A stretch of 37,430 bases of DNA, taken from NCBI GenBank assembly GCA_017614795.1, contig JAGABD010000053.1:1-37430 (forward strand), given 5' to 3'. Shown piece after piece: positions 15,221-24,607 of the stretch (the stretch's first letter is position 1; every line of letters starts with the position of its first letter). The DNA comes from Bacteroidales bacterium. Lineage in GTDB: Bacteria > Bacteroidota > Bacteroidia > Bacteroidales > UBA932. The notes beneath the pieces were generated by a model that did no database searches, was not told the origin of the DNA, and was given only the letters and a program-made list of their open reading frames with translations. The position numbers and the translations under genes are program-made.

Positions 15221-15784
15221 ATGAAGATTGAAAAGAACAAGGCAGTGGCCGTGGATTATGTGCTCACGGTAGAAGGACAGCAAATTGACGCATCGCGCGA
15301 GGGAGCTCCCCTGGAGTACATCCACGGCGCGCATATGATGATCCCCGGATTCGAGAAGGGACTCGAAGGACTGGAGGAAGGGCAGGAGGCGGAATTCGAC
15401 GTCTCCCCCGAGGAAGGCTACGGCGTCTACAACCCGCAGCACCGTTTCGACATCCCGAAGAGCTCGTTCGAGGTGAACGGCGTGCTTCGCGAGGATCTGC
15501 TGGTTCCCGGAACCGTGGTGCCTATGCACAATTCTTCGGGCGGAATAGTCCAGGGAACAGTGGCTGCAGTCGGTGAAGATACCGTCACTATGGATTTCAA
15601 CCATATGCTCGCGGGCAAGACCCTTCATTTCAAGGTGAAGGTCGTCAGCGTAAAGGAGCATGACGGCGAATGCGAGTGCGGTTGCGGCCATCACCACGAT
15701 GACTGCGACTGCCACGACGGCGATTGCGGTTGCCACGGCGAAGGCCATCATCACGACGATTGCTGCTGCCATCACGACAAGTAA
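15221..15784 (+). CDS. slyD: FKBP-type peptidyl-prolyl isomerase SlyD-like, with Cys/His-rich metal-binding tail
   Basis: A 187-residue cytosolic prolyl isomerase/chaperone. The FKBP core (about 1-65 and 125-147) includes 'LEYIHGAHMMIPGFEKGLEGL' features and the SlyD-type insert-in-flap domain (about 68-125). The last ~38 residues form a metal-binding tail with 10 Cys and 10 His, containing HHHDDC twice. The E. coli protein uses such a tail to bind nickel for hydrogenase maturation; here the tail is richer in Cys than I recall for enterobacteria. It follows tldE by 21 bases and ends one base before the glycosyltransferase start. Metal identity cannot be read from sequence. Confidence 0.93.
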   Translation: MKIEKNKAVAVDYVLTVEGQQIDASREGAPLEYIHGAHMMIPGFEKGLEGLEEGQEAEFDVSPEEGYGVYNPQHRFDIPKSSFEVNGVLREDLLVPGTVVPMHNSSGGIVQGTVAAVGEDTVTMDFNHMLAGKTLHFKVKVVSVKEHDGECECGCGHHHDDCDCHDGDCGCHGEGHHHDDCCCHHDK

Positions 15785-16831
15785 ATGAGAACTGCTGTAG
15801 TCATACTGAACTGGAACACGGCGGATTACCTCAAGGCTTTCCTGCCGGGAGTGTTCGATTCGTGCGAGGGCATCGCCGACCTGTATGTGGCGGACAACGC
15901 CTCCACGGACGGTTCCGTCGCGGTCCTGGCGAACGACTTCCCCGGCGTGAAGAGCATTCTTCTGGACCGGAATTACGGCTTCACCGGAGGTTACAACCGG
16001 GTCCTGGACCAGTTGGAAGGCTACGAGTATTTCGTGCTGCTGAATTCCGACATCGAGGTGGACAAAGGCTGGCTGGAACCGCTCGTGGAGTGGATGGACA
16101 AGCATCCCCGCTCCGGCGTATGCGGGCCCAAGCTTCACGGCCTCGAGATGGGCGAAGACGGCAGGACCGCTCGGAAGGGCACTTTCGAGTATGCCGGAGC
16201 CGCCGGCGGTCTTCTGGACCGTTACGGATTCCCCTACTGCAGGGGACGCGTACTCAGCCGCGTCGCAGAGGATACCGGCCAGTACGACACTCCCGCCGAC
16301 GTCCTCTGGATCACCGGGGCCTGCCTCGTCACGAGGGCTTCGCTGTGGAAGGATCTCGGCGGACTCGACGGGCGCTTCTTCGCGCATTGCGAGGAAATCG
16401 ACTACTGCTGGAGGGCCCAGCTGAGCGGATGGACGGTCACGGTGGTGCCGCAAAGCACCGTCTGGCATCTGGGAGGAGGAACTCTCCCGCAGAATTCCCC
16501 GTTCAAGCTGCAGCTCAACTTCCGCAACAACCTCCTTATGCTGGCGAACAACCTTGCTCCTACCTACGTCACTATGGGCATCGCGCCGGAAAAGGCCGCC
16601 AGAAAGGCGGACAGGATGCTCCGCAGAAGGATGTTCCTGGACAATCTTGCAAAGATTGCATATATTTGCACCGGGCGAATCGAATACGCGAAAGCGGTGC
16701 GGAAAGCCCACGCCGAGTTCCGGGAACTGCTGCCCAAAGCCCCCGAAAGGAAGTATTCCGGCCTCGGGAGCGTGAAGGGATGGACCCGGAGATGCATATT
16801 ATTGACTGGTTACAAGACAGATAAGATATGA
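15785..16831 (+). CDS. Glycosyltransferase family 2, rhamnosyltransferase-like
   Basis: A 348-residue GT-A fold enzyme that transfers a sugar from a nucleotide donor, most likely for lipopolysaccharide, capsule or exopolysaccharide. Motifs: VVILNWN at the N terminus, VADNASTDGS (donor binding), NYGFTGGYN, and LLNSDIEVDKGW (the metal-binding acidic motif region). 'FAHCEEIDYCWRAQLSGW' near residue 200 is the catalytic E-D region typical of WbbL-like rhamnosyltransferases. The C-terminal ~90 residues are basic and may attach to the membrane. The start touches the slyD stop, and the stop overlaps trkA (ATGA). No other glycan genes are nearby. Confidence 0.9.
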   Translation: MRTAVVILNWNTADYLKAFLPGVFDSCEGIADLYVADNASTDGSVAVLANDFPGVKSILLDRNYGFTGGYNRVLDQLEGYEYFVLLNSDIEVDKGWLEPLVEWMDKHPRSGVCGPKLHGLEMGEDGRTARKGTFEYAGAAGGLLDRYGFPYCRGRVLSRVAEDTGQYDTPADVLWITGACLVTRASLWKDLGGLDGRFFAHCEEIDYCWRAQLSGWTVTVVPQSTVWHLGGGTLPQNSPFKLQLNFRNNLLMLANNLAPTYVTMGIAPEKAARKADRMLRRRMFLDNLAKIAYICTGRIEYAKAVRKAHAEFRELLPKAPERKYSGLGSVKGWTRRCILLTGYKTDKI

Positions 16832-18189
16832 GAATCGTTATACAGGGAGCGGGTGCGGTAGGTTCGCACCTCGCCAAAATGCTCAGAAGCGAAGGCAATG
16901 CGGTAACGGTGATTGACGACAACGAAGGCCGTCTCAACGGACTCGCCGCGGTGGCCGACGTCAACACCTACGAAGGCAATCCTTCATCCACGAGGGTGCT
17001 CCGCGCCGCGGGCGTGGACAAGGCGGACCTCTTCATCGCCGTCTACCCCGCAGAAATGCAGGAGATGAACATAGTGGGCGCGCTCCTCGCCAAGAAACTC
17101 GGCGCCGCCAAGGTGATTGCCCGCATCAACGACGAGGACTATCTCTCCGCGGAGAACCGCAAGTTCTTCCACGACATGGGCATAGAGCTTCTTCTCTACC
17201 CCGAGAAGATCGCGGCCGACGAGATTGTGGCGAGGCTCAAGCGCACCACTTCGGCCGAGACTATGGATTTCGCGAGCAGGCATCTTCAGTTCTCCGTCTT
17301 CAAACTCGACGAGAACTCTCCCCTGCTGGATCTCAAGCTCATAGAGTTCATGGGTCGCTTCACCCCCGAACAGGCCTCCAGTTTCCGCATCGTGGCCATC
17401 TCTCGCGGCGAATGCACCATAATTCCCAAGGTCGACACCGTTTTCCAGTATTCCGACCTGGTGTTCGTGGTGGCGATGCCGGAAGCGCTCGATCTTCTGG
17501 TCGATTATTTCGGGCAGAACAGCCTCAGCGTCGAGAGCGTGATGATAATAGGCGGCAACGCGATAGCCGAAATGGTCGCCGCCCGTCTTTCCAAGGAAGG
17601 CATCGCGGTAAAGCTCATTGAGATAGACCGCAGCCACTGCATCAAGCTGGAAGAGGATCTTCCCGAAGAAGTGGAGATAATCCACGGAGACGGCAGGGAT
17701 TCCGACCTGCTGTTCGAGGAAGGAGTGAAGGACTGCGACGCTTTCGTGGCCCTCACGGGAAGCGACGAGACCAACGTGCTCACATCCGTGGTGGCCAAAC
17801 GCTTCGGAGTGCCCCGCACCGTAGCCGAAGTCGAAAACACCGAATACGTGCGTCTCGCCGAGGATATGGGCATCGACCACGTAATCAACAAGAAACTCAT
17901 CACCGCAGGGCGCATCTACAAGTTCACCCTCGGCAGCAACGCCCGCTTCGTCAAGTATATGCGCGGCACCAACGCCGAAGTGCTCGAATACACCGCCCAC
18001 GAAGGCAGCCCCATCACCAGGAAGCCCCTCAAGGACATCAAGTTCCCCGAAGGGGCCATCATCTGCGGAGTCACCCGCGGCGCGCGCTCGATGATAGCCA
18101 TCGGCGACACGCTCATCGAACCGGGCGACCAGGTGGCCATCTTTGCCCTGCCCGAAACGGTAAAGGCACTCGATAAACTCTTCAAATAA
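16828..18189 (+). CDS. trkA: Trk system potassium uptake protein TrkA (double RCK)
   Basis: The peripheral NAD(H)/nucleotide-binding gating subunit of a Trk/Ktr potassium channel. It has 453 residues in two RCK_N-RCK_C units, the classical TrkA arrangement. The first Rossmann motif is GAGAVG (residues ~7-12) with the acidic VIDDNE end of strand 2. The second starts 'VMIIGGNAIAEMVA', a less canonical nucleotide loop (GGNAIA), followed by LIEIDR. RCK_C domains close each half. No trkH pore gene lies in the window, so it must pair with a channel encoded elsewhere. It is coupled to the upstream gene through an ATGA overlap. Confidence 0.93.
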   Translation: MRIVIQGAGAVGSHLAKMLRSEGNAVTVIDDNEGRLNGLAAVADVNTYEGNPSSTRVLRAAGVDKADLFIAVYPAEMQEMNIVGALLAKKLGAAKVIARINDEDYLSAENRKFFHDMGIELLLYPEKIAADEIVARLKRTTSAETMDFASRHLQFSVFKLDENSPLLDLKLIEFMGRFTPEQASSFRIVAISRGECTIIPKVDTVFQYSDLVFVVAMPEALDLLVDYFGQNSLSVESVMIIGGNAIAEMVAARLSKEGIAVKLIEIDRSHCIKLEEDLPEEVEIIHGDGRDSDLLFEEGVKDCDAFVALTGSDETNVLTSVVAKRFGVPRTVAEVENTEYVRLAEDMGIDHVINKKLITAGRIYKFTLGSNARFVKYMRGTNAEVLEYTAHEGSPITRKPLKDIKFPEGAIICGVTRGARSMIAIGDTLIEPGDQVAIFALPETVKALDKLFK

Positions 18190-18200
18190 TACTGTCATAT

Positions 18201-19676
18201 ATGAAGTACGGGTTCGACAACGAGAAGTATCTGAAGATTCAGTCGGAGCAAATCAAGAAGCGCATAGCCACCTTCGGCGACAAACTCTATATGGAGTTCG
18301 GAGGCAAACTCTTCGACGACCTCCACGCCAGCCGCGTGCTGCCGGGATTCCAGCCGGACAGCAAGCTCCAGATGCTGATGCAGCTCAAAGACGACGCCGA
18401 GATAGTTATCGTCATCAGCGCCGTCGACATCGAGAAGAACAAGGTCCGCAGCGACCTCGGCATAACCTACGACATGGATGTGCTGCGCCTGCGCGACGAG
18501 TTCCTCGACCGCGGGCTCAGCGTCAACAGCGTGGTCATCACCCACTTCAACGGCCAGTCCAGCGCCGAAGCATACCGCAAGCGCCTGGAGGCCATGGGAA
18601 TCAAGGTCTACTACCACCATACAATCGAAGGGTATCCCAACAACGTCGCGCTCATCGATTCCGAAGAGGGATTCGGGCGCAACGATTATGTCGAAACGAC
18701 CAAGCCCCTTGTGGTCGTGACTGCCCCCGGTCCGGGCAGCGGCAAGATGGCGGTCTGCCTCAGCCAGCTTTACCAGGAGAACAAGCGCGGCATCAAGGCC
18801 GGATATGCCAAGTTTGAGACCTTCCCCATCTGGAACCTCCCGCTCACGCACCCCGTCAACATCGCCTACGAAGCGGCCACGGCCGACCTGGACGATGTGA
18901 ATATGATAGACCCCTTCAATCTGGAGGCTTACGGCGAGACCACTGTCAATTATAACCGCGACGTGGAAATCTTCCCCGTGATGAACGCACTCTTCGACGA
19001 CATCTACGGCAAAACCCCCTACAAGTCGCCCACCGATATGGGAGTGAATATGGCTGGCTTCTGCATCTGCGACGACGAGGTCTGCTGCGAAGCGTCCAGG
19101 CAGGAGATAATCCGCCGCTACTACAAAGCCCTCTGCGATTTCGCGGACGGCAAGGCGACCGAGGCCGAAATCAACAAGATAGCCCTGCTGATGAAGCGCG
19201 CGAAGATTACCACCGCCGACCGCAAGACCACGGTTGCCGCGAAGGAACGCCTGGAGAAAGCGGGAGTCGCGACCGCCGCCATAGAACTCGGCGACGGCAC
19301 CATCCTCACCGCCGAAACCAGTCCGCTGCTGGGTCCCAGCGCCGCTCTCATCCTCAACGCGCTCAAGCATCTCGCGGGAATCGCGCATAACGTGAAACTC
19401 ATCCCCCAGACTATGATAGCGCCCATCCAGAAGACCAAGGTCACCTATCTTCACGGACGCAATCCCCGCCTGCACACCGACGAAGTGCTGGTGGCTATTT
19501 CTATGATGAGCCTTATCGACGAGAACTGCAAGCTCGCGCTCGACCAGCTGCCGAACCTTGCCGGAGCGCAGGTTCATTCGACAGTCATACTGAGCGAAGT
19601 GGACCGCAAGACCTTCAGCAAGCTCGGCATCGGCCTCACCTGCGACCCCGTACGTAAAATCTTACCGAAAGATTAA
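18201..19676 (+). CDS. DUF1846 domain-containing protein
   Basis: A 491-residue soluble protein matching DUF1846, which is widespread in Firmicutes and some Bacteroidota. Structures are known for the family, but I recall no agreed function. The N terminus (GFDNEKYLKIQSEQIKKRI) and the block 'VRSDLGITYDMDVLRLRDEF' are diagnostic. A glycine-rich loop GPGSGKM (about residues 176-182, after VVVTAP) looks like a nucleotide-binding loop, though it is not a strict Walker A. 'NYNRDVEIFPVMNALF' is also typical. It lies 11 bases after trkA and directly abuts the Na/Pi gene. Confidence 0.87.
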   Translation: MKYGFDNEKYLKIQSEQIKKRIATFGDKLYMEFGGKLFDDLHASRVLPGFQPDSKLQMLMQLKDDAEIVIVISAVDIEKNKVRSDLGITYDMDVLRLRDEFLDRGLSVNSVVITHFNGQSSAEAYRKRLEAMGIKVYYHHTIEGYPNNVALIDSEEGFGRNDYVETTKPLVVVTAPGPGSGKMAVCLSQLYQENKRGIKAGYAKFETFPIWNLPLTHPVNIAYEAATADLDDVNMIDPFNLEAYGETTVNYNRDVEIFPVMNALFDDIYGKTPYKSPTDMGVNMAGFCICDDEVCCEASRQEIIRRYYKALCDFADGKATEAEINKIALLMKRAKITTADRKTTVAAKERLEKAGVATAAIELGDGTILTAETSPLLGPSAALILNALKHLAGIAHNVKLIPQTMIAPIQKTKVTYLHGRNPRLHTDEVLVAISMMSLIDENCKLALDQLPNLAGAQVHSTVILSEVDRKTFSKLGIGLTCDPVRKILPKD

Positions 19677-21371
19677 ATGCTTATCATCCTGAAACTTCTG
19701 GGCTCCATAGCCCTTCTCATATACGGCATGAAGGTAATGAGTGAGGCCCTTCAGAAGATGGCCGGTCCGCAACTGCGCCACCTGTTGGGAGCCATGACTA
19801 CCAACCGCTTCACCGGTGTCGCGACCGGTTCGCTGGTTACCGTGGCAGTGCAGTCTTCTGCAGCGACCACGGTCATGACCGTATCCTTCGTGAACGCGGC
19901 CCTGCTTACGCTCAAACAGGCTATTTCGGTAATCATGGGGGCAAATATCGGCACCACCATGAGCGCCTGGATAATGTCGGCCGGATTCTCGTTCAATATC
20001 GCGAACATCGTCTGGCCGGTATTCCTGATAGCAATCATACTCATACAGCTCGGCAAACACAGATACGTCGGCGATTTCCTCTTCGGACTTTCCTTCCTGC
20101 TTTTCGCCCTTGGAATGCTGAAGCAGACCGGCACCGAGATGGACCTCGCAAGCAACCCTGCTGTCGTAGCCTTTTTCGCAGGATTCAAGACCAACTACGG
20201 CACAATACTGCTCTTCCTGCTCATAGGAACCCTTCTCACCGCAATGGTGCAGAGTTCGGCGGCCCTTATGGCCATCACGATGGTTCTCTGCTCCACCGGA
20301 GCAATCACCATCTTCCAGGGCATAGCGCTGGTCATGGGCGAAAACATCGGTACCACCGTCACCGCCAACCTGGCGGCCCTCAACGCCAACACACAGGCAC
20401 GGCGCACCGCTATGGCGCACCTTCTGTTCAACGTGTTCGGCGTGGTGTGGGTGCTGATCCTGTTCTTCCCCTTCGTGCGCTTCGTATGCGGCCTGGTCGG
20501 AATGGATCCGGCTGCCGGATCGCAGAGCCCTACCCAGCTTTCGTTCGCGCTTGCGACCTTTCATACCTGCTTCAACCTCATCAACACCGCCATTCTCATC
20601 TGGTTCATTCCCCAGATAGAAAAGATAGTGTGCGCGCTCATCAAGCACCGCGAAACCGAGGACGAAGTCGAGTTCAAACTCAAATACATCCGCGGCGGTC
20701 TTATGAAGACTCCGGAACTTTCCGTGTTCCAGGCCCAGAAGGAGATCGTTACCTTCGGTATCCGTATGCAGCGTATGTTCGGTATGGTCCGCGACCTGTA
20801 CAAGGCGAAGGAAGAAGAGGAATTCCAGAAGATTTTCGACCGTATCGAGAAGTACGAGAATATCAGCGACCGCATGGAGAACGAAATCGCGCAGTATCTC
20901 GGACAGGTCAGCGACGCCCATCTTTCCGACGATACCAAGCAGAAGATTCGCGCTATGTTTCGAGAAATCGGCGAGCTGGAATCCGTAGGCGACAGCTTCT
21001 ACAACCTCGCGAGGTTCCTGCGTCGCCGCAGGGACAAGAACATCGAGTTCACTGCCGACCAGACCGAGGCCGGAGCCGAGATGACTCAGCTTGTCGATGC
21101 AGCGCTCACGCGTATGAACGAGATTCTTGCCGGACGCCGTGAAGACTACGACATCGGCGAATCCGAAGCCATCGAGAACCAGATAAACGCTCTGCGCAAT
21201 GCCCTGCGCCAGCGTAATGTCAATGATGTGAACGAGCACGTCTACAGTTACGAGGCCGGCACCGTGTTCATGGATATGGTTAACGAGTGCGAGAAGACCG
21301 GCGACTATGTGATGAATATAGTCGAAGCCCGTCTGGGAGAAGAAGAAAACAAGGCGAACAAAACACTCTGA
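19677..21371 (+). CDS. Na/Pi cotransporter family protein with C-terminal PhoU-like domain
   Basis: An inner-membrane sodium-coupled phosphate carrier (NptA/YjbB type), 564 residues. The two inverted Na_Pi_cotrans repeats show the QSS motifs VAVQSSAATT (about 56-65) and MVQSSAALM (about 188-196), each followed by GANIGTT or GENIGTT. After about residue 340 a helical cytoplasmic PhoU-like region follows ('MFGMVRDLYKAKEEEEF', 'IGELESVGDSFYNLARFL'), probably regulatory. The ATG begins immediately after the DUF1846 stop. Related proteins export phosphate when cell phosphate is high, so direction of transport is uncertain. Confidence 0.92.
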   Translation: MLIILKLLGSIALLIYGMKVMSEALQKMAGPQLRHLLGAMTTNRFTGVATGSLVTVAVQSSAATTVMTVSFVNAALLTLKQAISVIMGANIGTTMSAWIMSAGFSFNIANIVWPVFLIAIILIQLGKHRYVGDFLFGLSFLLFALGMLKQTGTEMDLASNPAVVAFFAGFKTNYGTILLFLLIGTLLTAMVQSSAALMAITMVLCSTGAITIFQGIALVMGENIGTTVTANLAALNANTQARRTAMAHLLFNVFGVVWVLILFFPFVRFVCGLVGMDPAAGSQSPTQLSFALATFHTCFNLINTAILIWFIPQIEKIVCALIKHRETEDEVEFKLKYIRGGLMKTPELSVFQAQKEIVTFGIRMQRMFGMVRDLYKAKEEEEFQKIFDRIEKYENISDRMENEIAQYLGQVSDAHLSDDTKQKIRAMFREIGELESVGDSFYNLARFLRRRRDKNIEFTADQTEAGAEMTQLVDAALTRMNEILAGRREDYDIGESEAIENQINALRNALRQRNVNDVNEHVYSYEAGTVFMDMVNECEKTGDYVMNIVEARLGEEENKANKTL

Positions 21372-21372
21372 T

Positions 21373-22272
21373 ATGTTCAGTTTTAAAAAGTGGTTGTTGC
21401 CGCGCTGGCGGCTGTGGACAATCTACTCCAAACTCGGGTACAATCCCTGGCGGAAACCGAAACGCAGGGAAAAAGCCCCCGACGGAGAGGGAGTGTATAT
21501 GGGCGCGAGGGAGATAATCCCGTTTATGAACGACGATGCCAAGCGCACTTTCTCGCATCTGCTGCTGAGGCCCGGCTATATGATGCGCGACTACATTATG
21601 CGCGGGCAGCACGAGCGCTACCTCTCCCCCATCACGGCCCTGCTTGTTTTCTTCTCGGTATTCACGCTCATCGTAGCTATTGTGAAGCCGGGCGCCGCCA
21701 AGGAATCGGTCGGAGTAAGCCTGATAAAGGCCATCGACGAGATGATAGTCGAGTCCGACAGCACCGACCGCGATTCCACCACCTTCAAAGCCACCAAGGC
21801 CATCTTCAGCACTATGAAGGACGCCCTGGTCCTCACCAGGCTCGACCTGTTCCCCGAAGAGGCGGACACGCCGCTGAAGCAGTCCATAGCGGCCGTCGAA
21901 GGCGACCTGCGGGGCAAGGGCATTCCCCTTTTCCTCAGCAATTTCCTGCTGATGTGGCTGTCGCTGGGCATCCTTCTGCGTAAGCGGAACATCAGTTTTT
22001 CCGGCGCCGCGGCGGCATCGGCATACATTCTATGCCAGTTCTGCATCTTCATGTTCTTCGCTCTCATCTTCTCCTTCGGGCGAAGCACCGACCTTGGAAT
22101 ACTGGTTATAGGAATACTGCTGTTCATAGACTTCCGGCAGTTGCTCGGGGTGCAGAACAGGGAGGCTTTCCGGCTCACCGTAAAGACGGGCCTCACCTAC
22201 CTCGGCCTCTTCATTCTCTTCTATGTGCTGGTCTTCATCGGACTTGTGATTTACGCCTTAGCCACGGTATGA
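21373..22272 (+). CDS. DUF3667 domain-containing membrane protein
   Basis: A 299-residue protein. The N-terminal part holds RTFSHLLLRPGYMMRDYI followed by RYLSPITALLVF, the core signature of DUF3667, a Bacteroidota family of unknown function. Membrane segments are visible at about residues 87-106, 192-206, 213-234, 240-255 and 275-297. The zinc-ribbon start that many DUF3667 proteins have is absent; the protein begins with a basic segment (KKWLLPRWRLW). The gene starts one base after the Na/Pi gene and ends in an ATGA overlap with the CDF gene, so it is tied to ion transport genes. Confidence 0.8.
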   Translation: MFSFKKWLLPRWRLWTIYSKLGYNPWRKPKRREKAPDGEGVYMGAREIIPFMNDDAKRTFSHLLLRPGYMMRDYIMRGQHERYLSPITALLVFFSVFTLIVAIVKPGAAKESVGVSLIKAIDEMIVESDSTDRDSTTFKATKAIFSTMKDALVLTRLDLFPEEADTPLKQSIAAVEGDLRGKGIPLFLSNFLLMWLSLGILLRKRNISFSGAAAASAYILCQFCIFMFFALIFSFGRSTDLGILVIGILLFIDFRQLLGVQNREAFRLTVKTGLTYLGLFILFYVLVFIGLVIYALATV

Positions 22273-23153
22273 CAAGGGAGAAGGAACTCACGAAGGTAAC
22301 TGTAGTCGGCAGTATCGGAAATTTGGTGCTGCTGGCCTTCAAGTTCGTCGCCGGCATAGTGGCGGGAAGTTCTGCGATGGTGGCCGACGCGGTGCATTCC
22401 CTTTCGGATTTCATCACGGACATCATAGTGCTGATATTCATTCGGATAGGAGCGAAGCCGCAGGACGCCGACCACGATTACGGCCACGGCAAATACGAGA
22501 CTCTCGCCACCCTCTTCGTCGCCCTCGCGCTGGCAGGCGCGGCAATAGGCATCATCGTTTCCGGAGGCCTCAAGATTGCCCGCTGGCTTCAGGGAGAAAC
22601 CCTCGAAATGCCCGGAACGCTCGCCCTCTGGGCAGCCCTTCTTTCCATCCTGGTAAAAGAGATTCTTTTCCGCTATACGGAAGCCCGCGGCAAGGCGCTC
22701 GAATCCCCCGCAGTCGTCGCCAACGCCTGGCATCATCGCAGCGACGCCCTGTCTTCCATCGGAGCGGCCATCGGCATAGGCGGAGCGCTTCTTCTCGGGC
22801 AGAAATGGGCCGTACTCGACCCCGTGGCATCGATAGTGGTAGGCGCCATGCTGGTGAAAGTCGCCTGGGACCTTTTGAAGATAAGCACCGGCGAACTCAC
22901 CGACAGTTCGCTTTCGGAGGAGACCGAGCAGGAGATAGAAGACATCTTCCACGCCTTCCCCCAGGTGAGCGAGCCGCACAACCTGCGCACCCGCCGCATC
23001 GGCAACCGGATTGCCATAGAGGCCCACGTACGCCTGGACGGCGAAATGTCCCTCGGCGAAGCCCACGACATAGTGAGCGAGATCGAGGCCCGAATTCGCG
23101 AACGTTTCGGTCACGGCACTATCGTGACCATCCATATGGAACCGAGGAAATAA
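22269..23153 (+). CDS. Cation diffusion facilitator (CDF) family metal exporter, probably zinc type
   Basis: A 294-residue divalent metal/proton antiporter of the inner membrane with about six helices and a cytoplasmic C-terminal domain. The start at 22269 is fixed by the ATGA overlap; upstream in-frame sequence is not CDF-like. The transport site reads HSLSD in helix 2 and HHRSD in helix 5, two HxxxD motifs, the pattern usual for zinc-preferring members. DYGHGKYE and 'VDAVHSLSDFITD'-like context are typical. The C-terminal domain has 'EAHVRLDGEMSLGEAHDI' with metal-binding His. It is the last plus-strand gene, 11 bases from a convergent gene. Confidence 0.92.
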   Translation: MTREKELTKVTVVGSIGNLVLLAFKFVAGIVAGSSAMVADAVHSLSDFITDIIVLIFIRIGAKPQDADHDYGHGKYETLATLFVALALAGAAIGIIVSGGLKIARWLQGETLEMPGTLALWAALLSILVKEILFRYTEARGKALESPAVVANAWHHRSDALSSIGAAIGIGGALLLGQKWAVLDPVASIVVGAMLVKVAWDLLKISTGELTDSSLSEETEQEIEDIFHAFPQVSEPHNLRTRRIGNRIAIEAHVRLDGEMSLGEAHDIVSEIEARIRERFGHGTIVTIHMEPRK

Positions 23154-23164
23154 CCGGAGGACCG

Positions 23165-24607
23165 TCAGTCGTCCGACTCTCCGATAATAATCACAAGATG
23201 GTCTCCCGCCTCGAGCGGCATGCTGCCGTGCGGGACGAGGAAACGCTCGCCACGCCTGACCATCATCACGCGTACGCCGTGCGGAAGATGCAGGTCGCGG
23301 AGCGTGGCGCCTCGTTCCAGGTCTTCTTCCTTGACGAGATGGTCGCGAAGCATACCCATCTCTTCGGGAATCTCCATTCCGAACGTTTCCGCTACAGGAT
23401 CCTCGTCATAGGTCAGATTCAGCAGATTCGCCGCCGGAACCAGCGTTCCTCCCTGCAGGAGCAGAGAGAACAGGGTAATGATGAAGACGATGTTGAACAT
23501 CTCCGTGGAATACGGCAGGCCGGCGACCACGGGGCAAAGCGCGAAGAGGATGGGGCCGGCCCCTTTCAGGCCTACCCACGAAACGAATGTCTTCGCCCGC
23601 ATCGACAGCCCCTTGAACGGCAGCAGGCAGGCGAATACGCCGACAGGCCGGGCCACAAGCATCATAAACAGGCCTATCAGAAGGGCGGGCACTAGCACGG
23701 GAAGCATCCTGGAGGGTCTGGCGAGCAGCCCGAGCATCAGGAACATCACCAGTTGCATAAGCCAGGTAAGACCGTCGAAAAAGCGGAGGACGTCCTTCTT
23801 TTGCGCCAGAGTCGCCTTGTTGCCGATTATGATTGCCGTGCAATAAAGTGCCAGCAGACCGCTCCCGTGCAAGAGAGACGCGAGACCGCTGGAGAAGCAG
23901 GCCACACCGAGAATCAATATTGAAGTGAGGGCGAAACTGGAGAGAGTGATCCGCTCCAGCATCCACTTCGCCGCATATCCGATTGCGATGCCTACTGCCA
24001 ATCCGACGATTACTTGCAGCGCAAGGATCGACAAGCCGCTCCCCAACGCCTGCAAGCCCTGAGCTTTGGAAGACAGGAGACTCACGAGGATAATGGTCAT
24101 GGCGTATGCCATCGGGTCGTTGCTTCCGGATTCCAGCTCCAGCATAGGCCCGAGTTTCTCCCTTAGATGCAATCTCTTGTCCCGCAGGACCGAGAACACT
24201 GACGCCGAATCGGTGGAGCCCATTACAGCCGCCAGCAGGAAACATCCAAAAAGCGGGAGGGACACCGTATTCCGGGTGATCAGCCAGACGAAAAGACCTG
24301 TAAGGAGCACTGTCAGGAATACCCCGAGGCTTGACAGCAAAGTCCCCTGCCTGAAGACCGGCTTAGTCTCCCGCATCGACGTTTCCAAACCGGCCGAGAA
24401 CAGGATGACGACCATTGCGAAGTGTCCGATGGACTCCGCCAGTTCATAATTGTCGAACGAGAGGCCGAGGCCATCCTCCCCTACCGCCATTCCCAACAGG
24501 AGGAAAAGCAGCAGGGCCGGAACGCCGAACCGCGTGCCGACCTTCGTGACCAGCACCGCCGCGATGACCAGCAGGGAGACCAGAAGCAGGAGAGTGTCGG
24601 ACATCAT
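23165..24607 (-). CDS. CPA1 cation/proton antiporter, NhaP2-like, with C-terminal RCK_C domain
   Basis: An inner-membrane antiporter, probably K+(or Na+)/H+, 480 residues from ATG 24607 (or 24604; the reading is ATGATG, overlapping the STAS stop). Earlier Met codons lie inside the STAS gene. Twelve or so hydrophobic segments end near residue 390. The antiport core shows GSTDSASVFSVLRD (about 150-163) and LELESGSNDPMAYA (about 172-185), the two signatures of the NhaP/CvrA group. After the membrane part a TrkA_C (RCK_C) domain follows, suggesting control by a nucleotide or small ligand. It lacks the extra CorC-like domain of E. coli NhaP2. Last gene of the minus-strand run. Confidence 0.9.
   Translation of the reverse strand: MMSDTLLLLVSLLVIAAVLVTKVGTRFGVPALLLFLLLGMAVGEDGLGLSFDNYELAESIGHFAMVVILFSAGLETSMRETKPVFRQGTLLSSLGVFLTVLLTGLFVWLITRNTVSLPLFGCFLLAAVMGSTDSASVFSVLRDKRLHLREKLGPMLELESGSNDPMAYAMTIILVSLLSSKAQGLQALGSGLSILALQVIVGLAVGIAIGYAAKWMLERITLSSFALTSILILGVACFSSGLASLLHGSGLLALYCTAIIIGNKATLAQKKDVLRFFDGLTWLMQLVMFLMLGLLARPSRMLPVLVPALLIGLFMMLVARPVGVFACLLPFKGLSMRAKTFVSWVGLKGAGPILFALCPVVAGLPYSTEMFNIVFIITLFSLLLQGGTLVPAANLLNLTYDEDPVAETFGMEIPEEMGMLRDHLVKEEDLERGATLRDLHLPHGVRVMMVRRGERFLVPHGSMPLEAGDHLVIIIGESDD

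Noticed and set aside
15200..16711. 503-codon frame antisense to slyD and the glycosyltransferase
   Set aside because: Both plus-strand genes have clear family motifs; the antisense product does not.
19662..21239. 525-codon frame antisense to the Na/Pi cotransporter
   Set aside because: QSS motifs and membrane segments are on the plus strand; the antisense product is low-complexity and charged.
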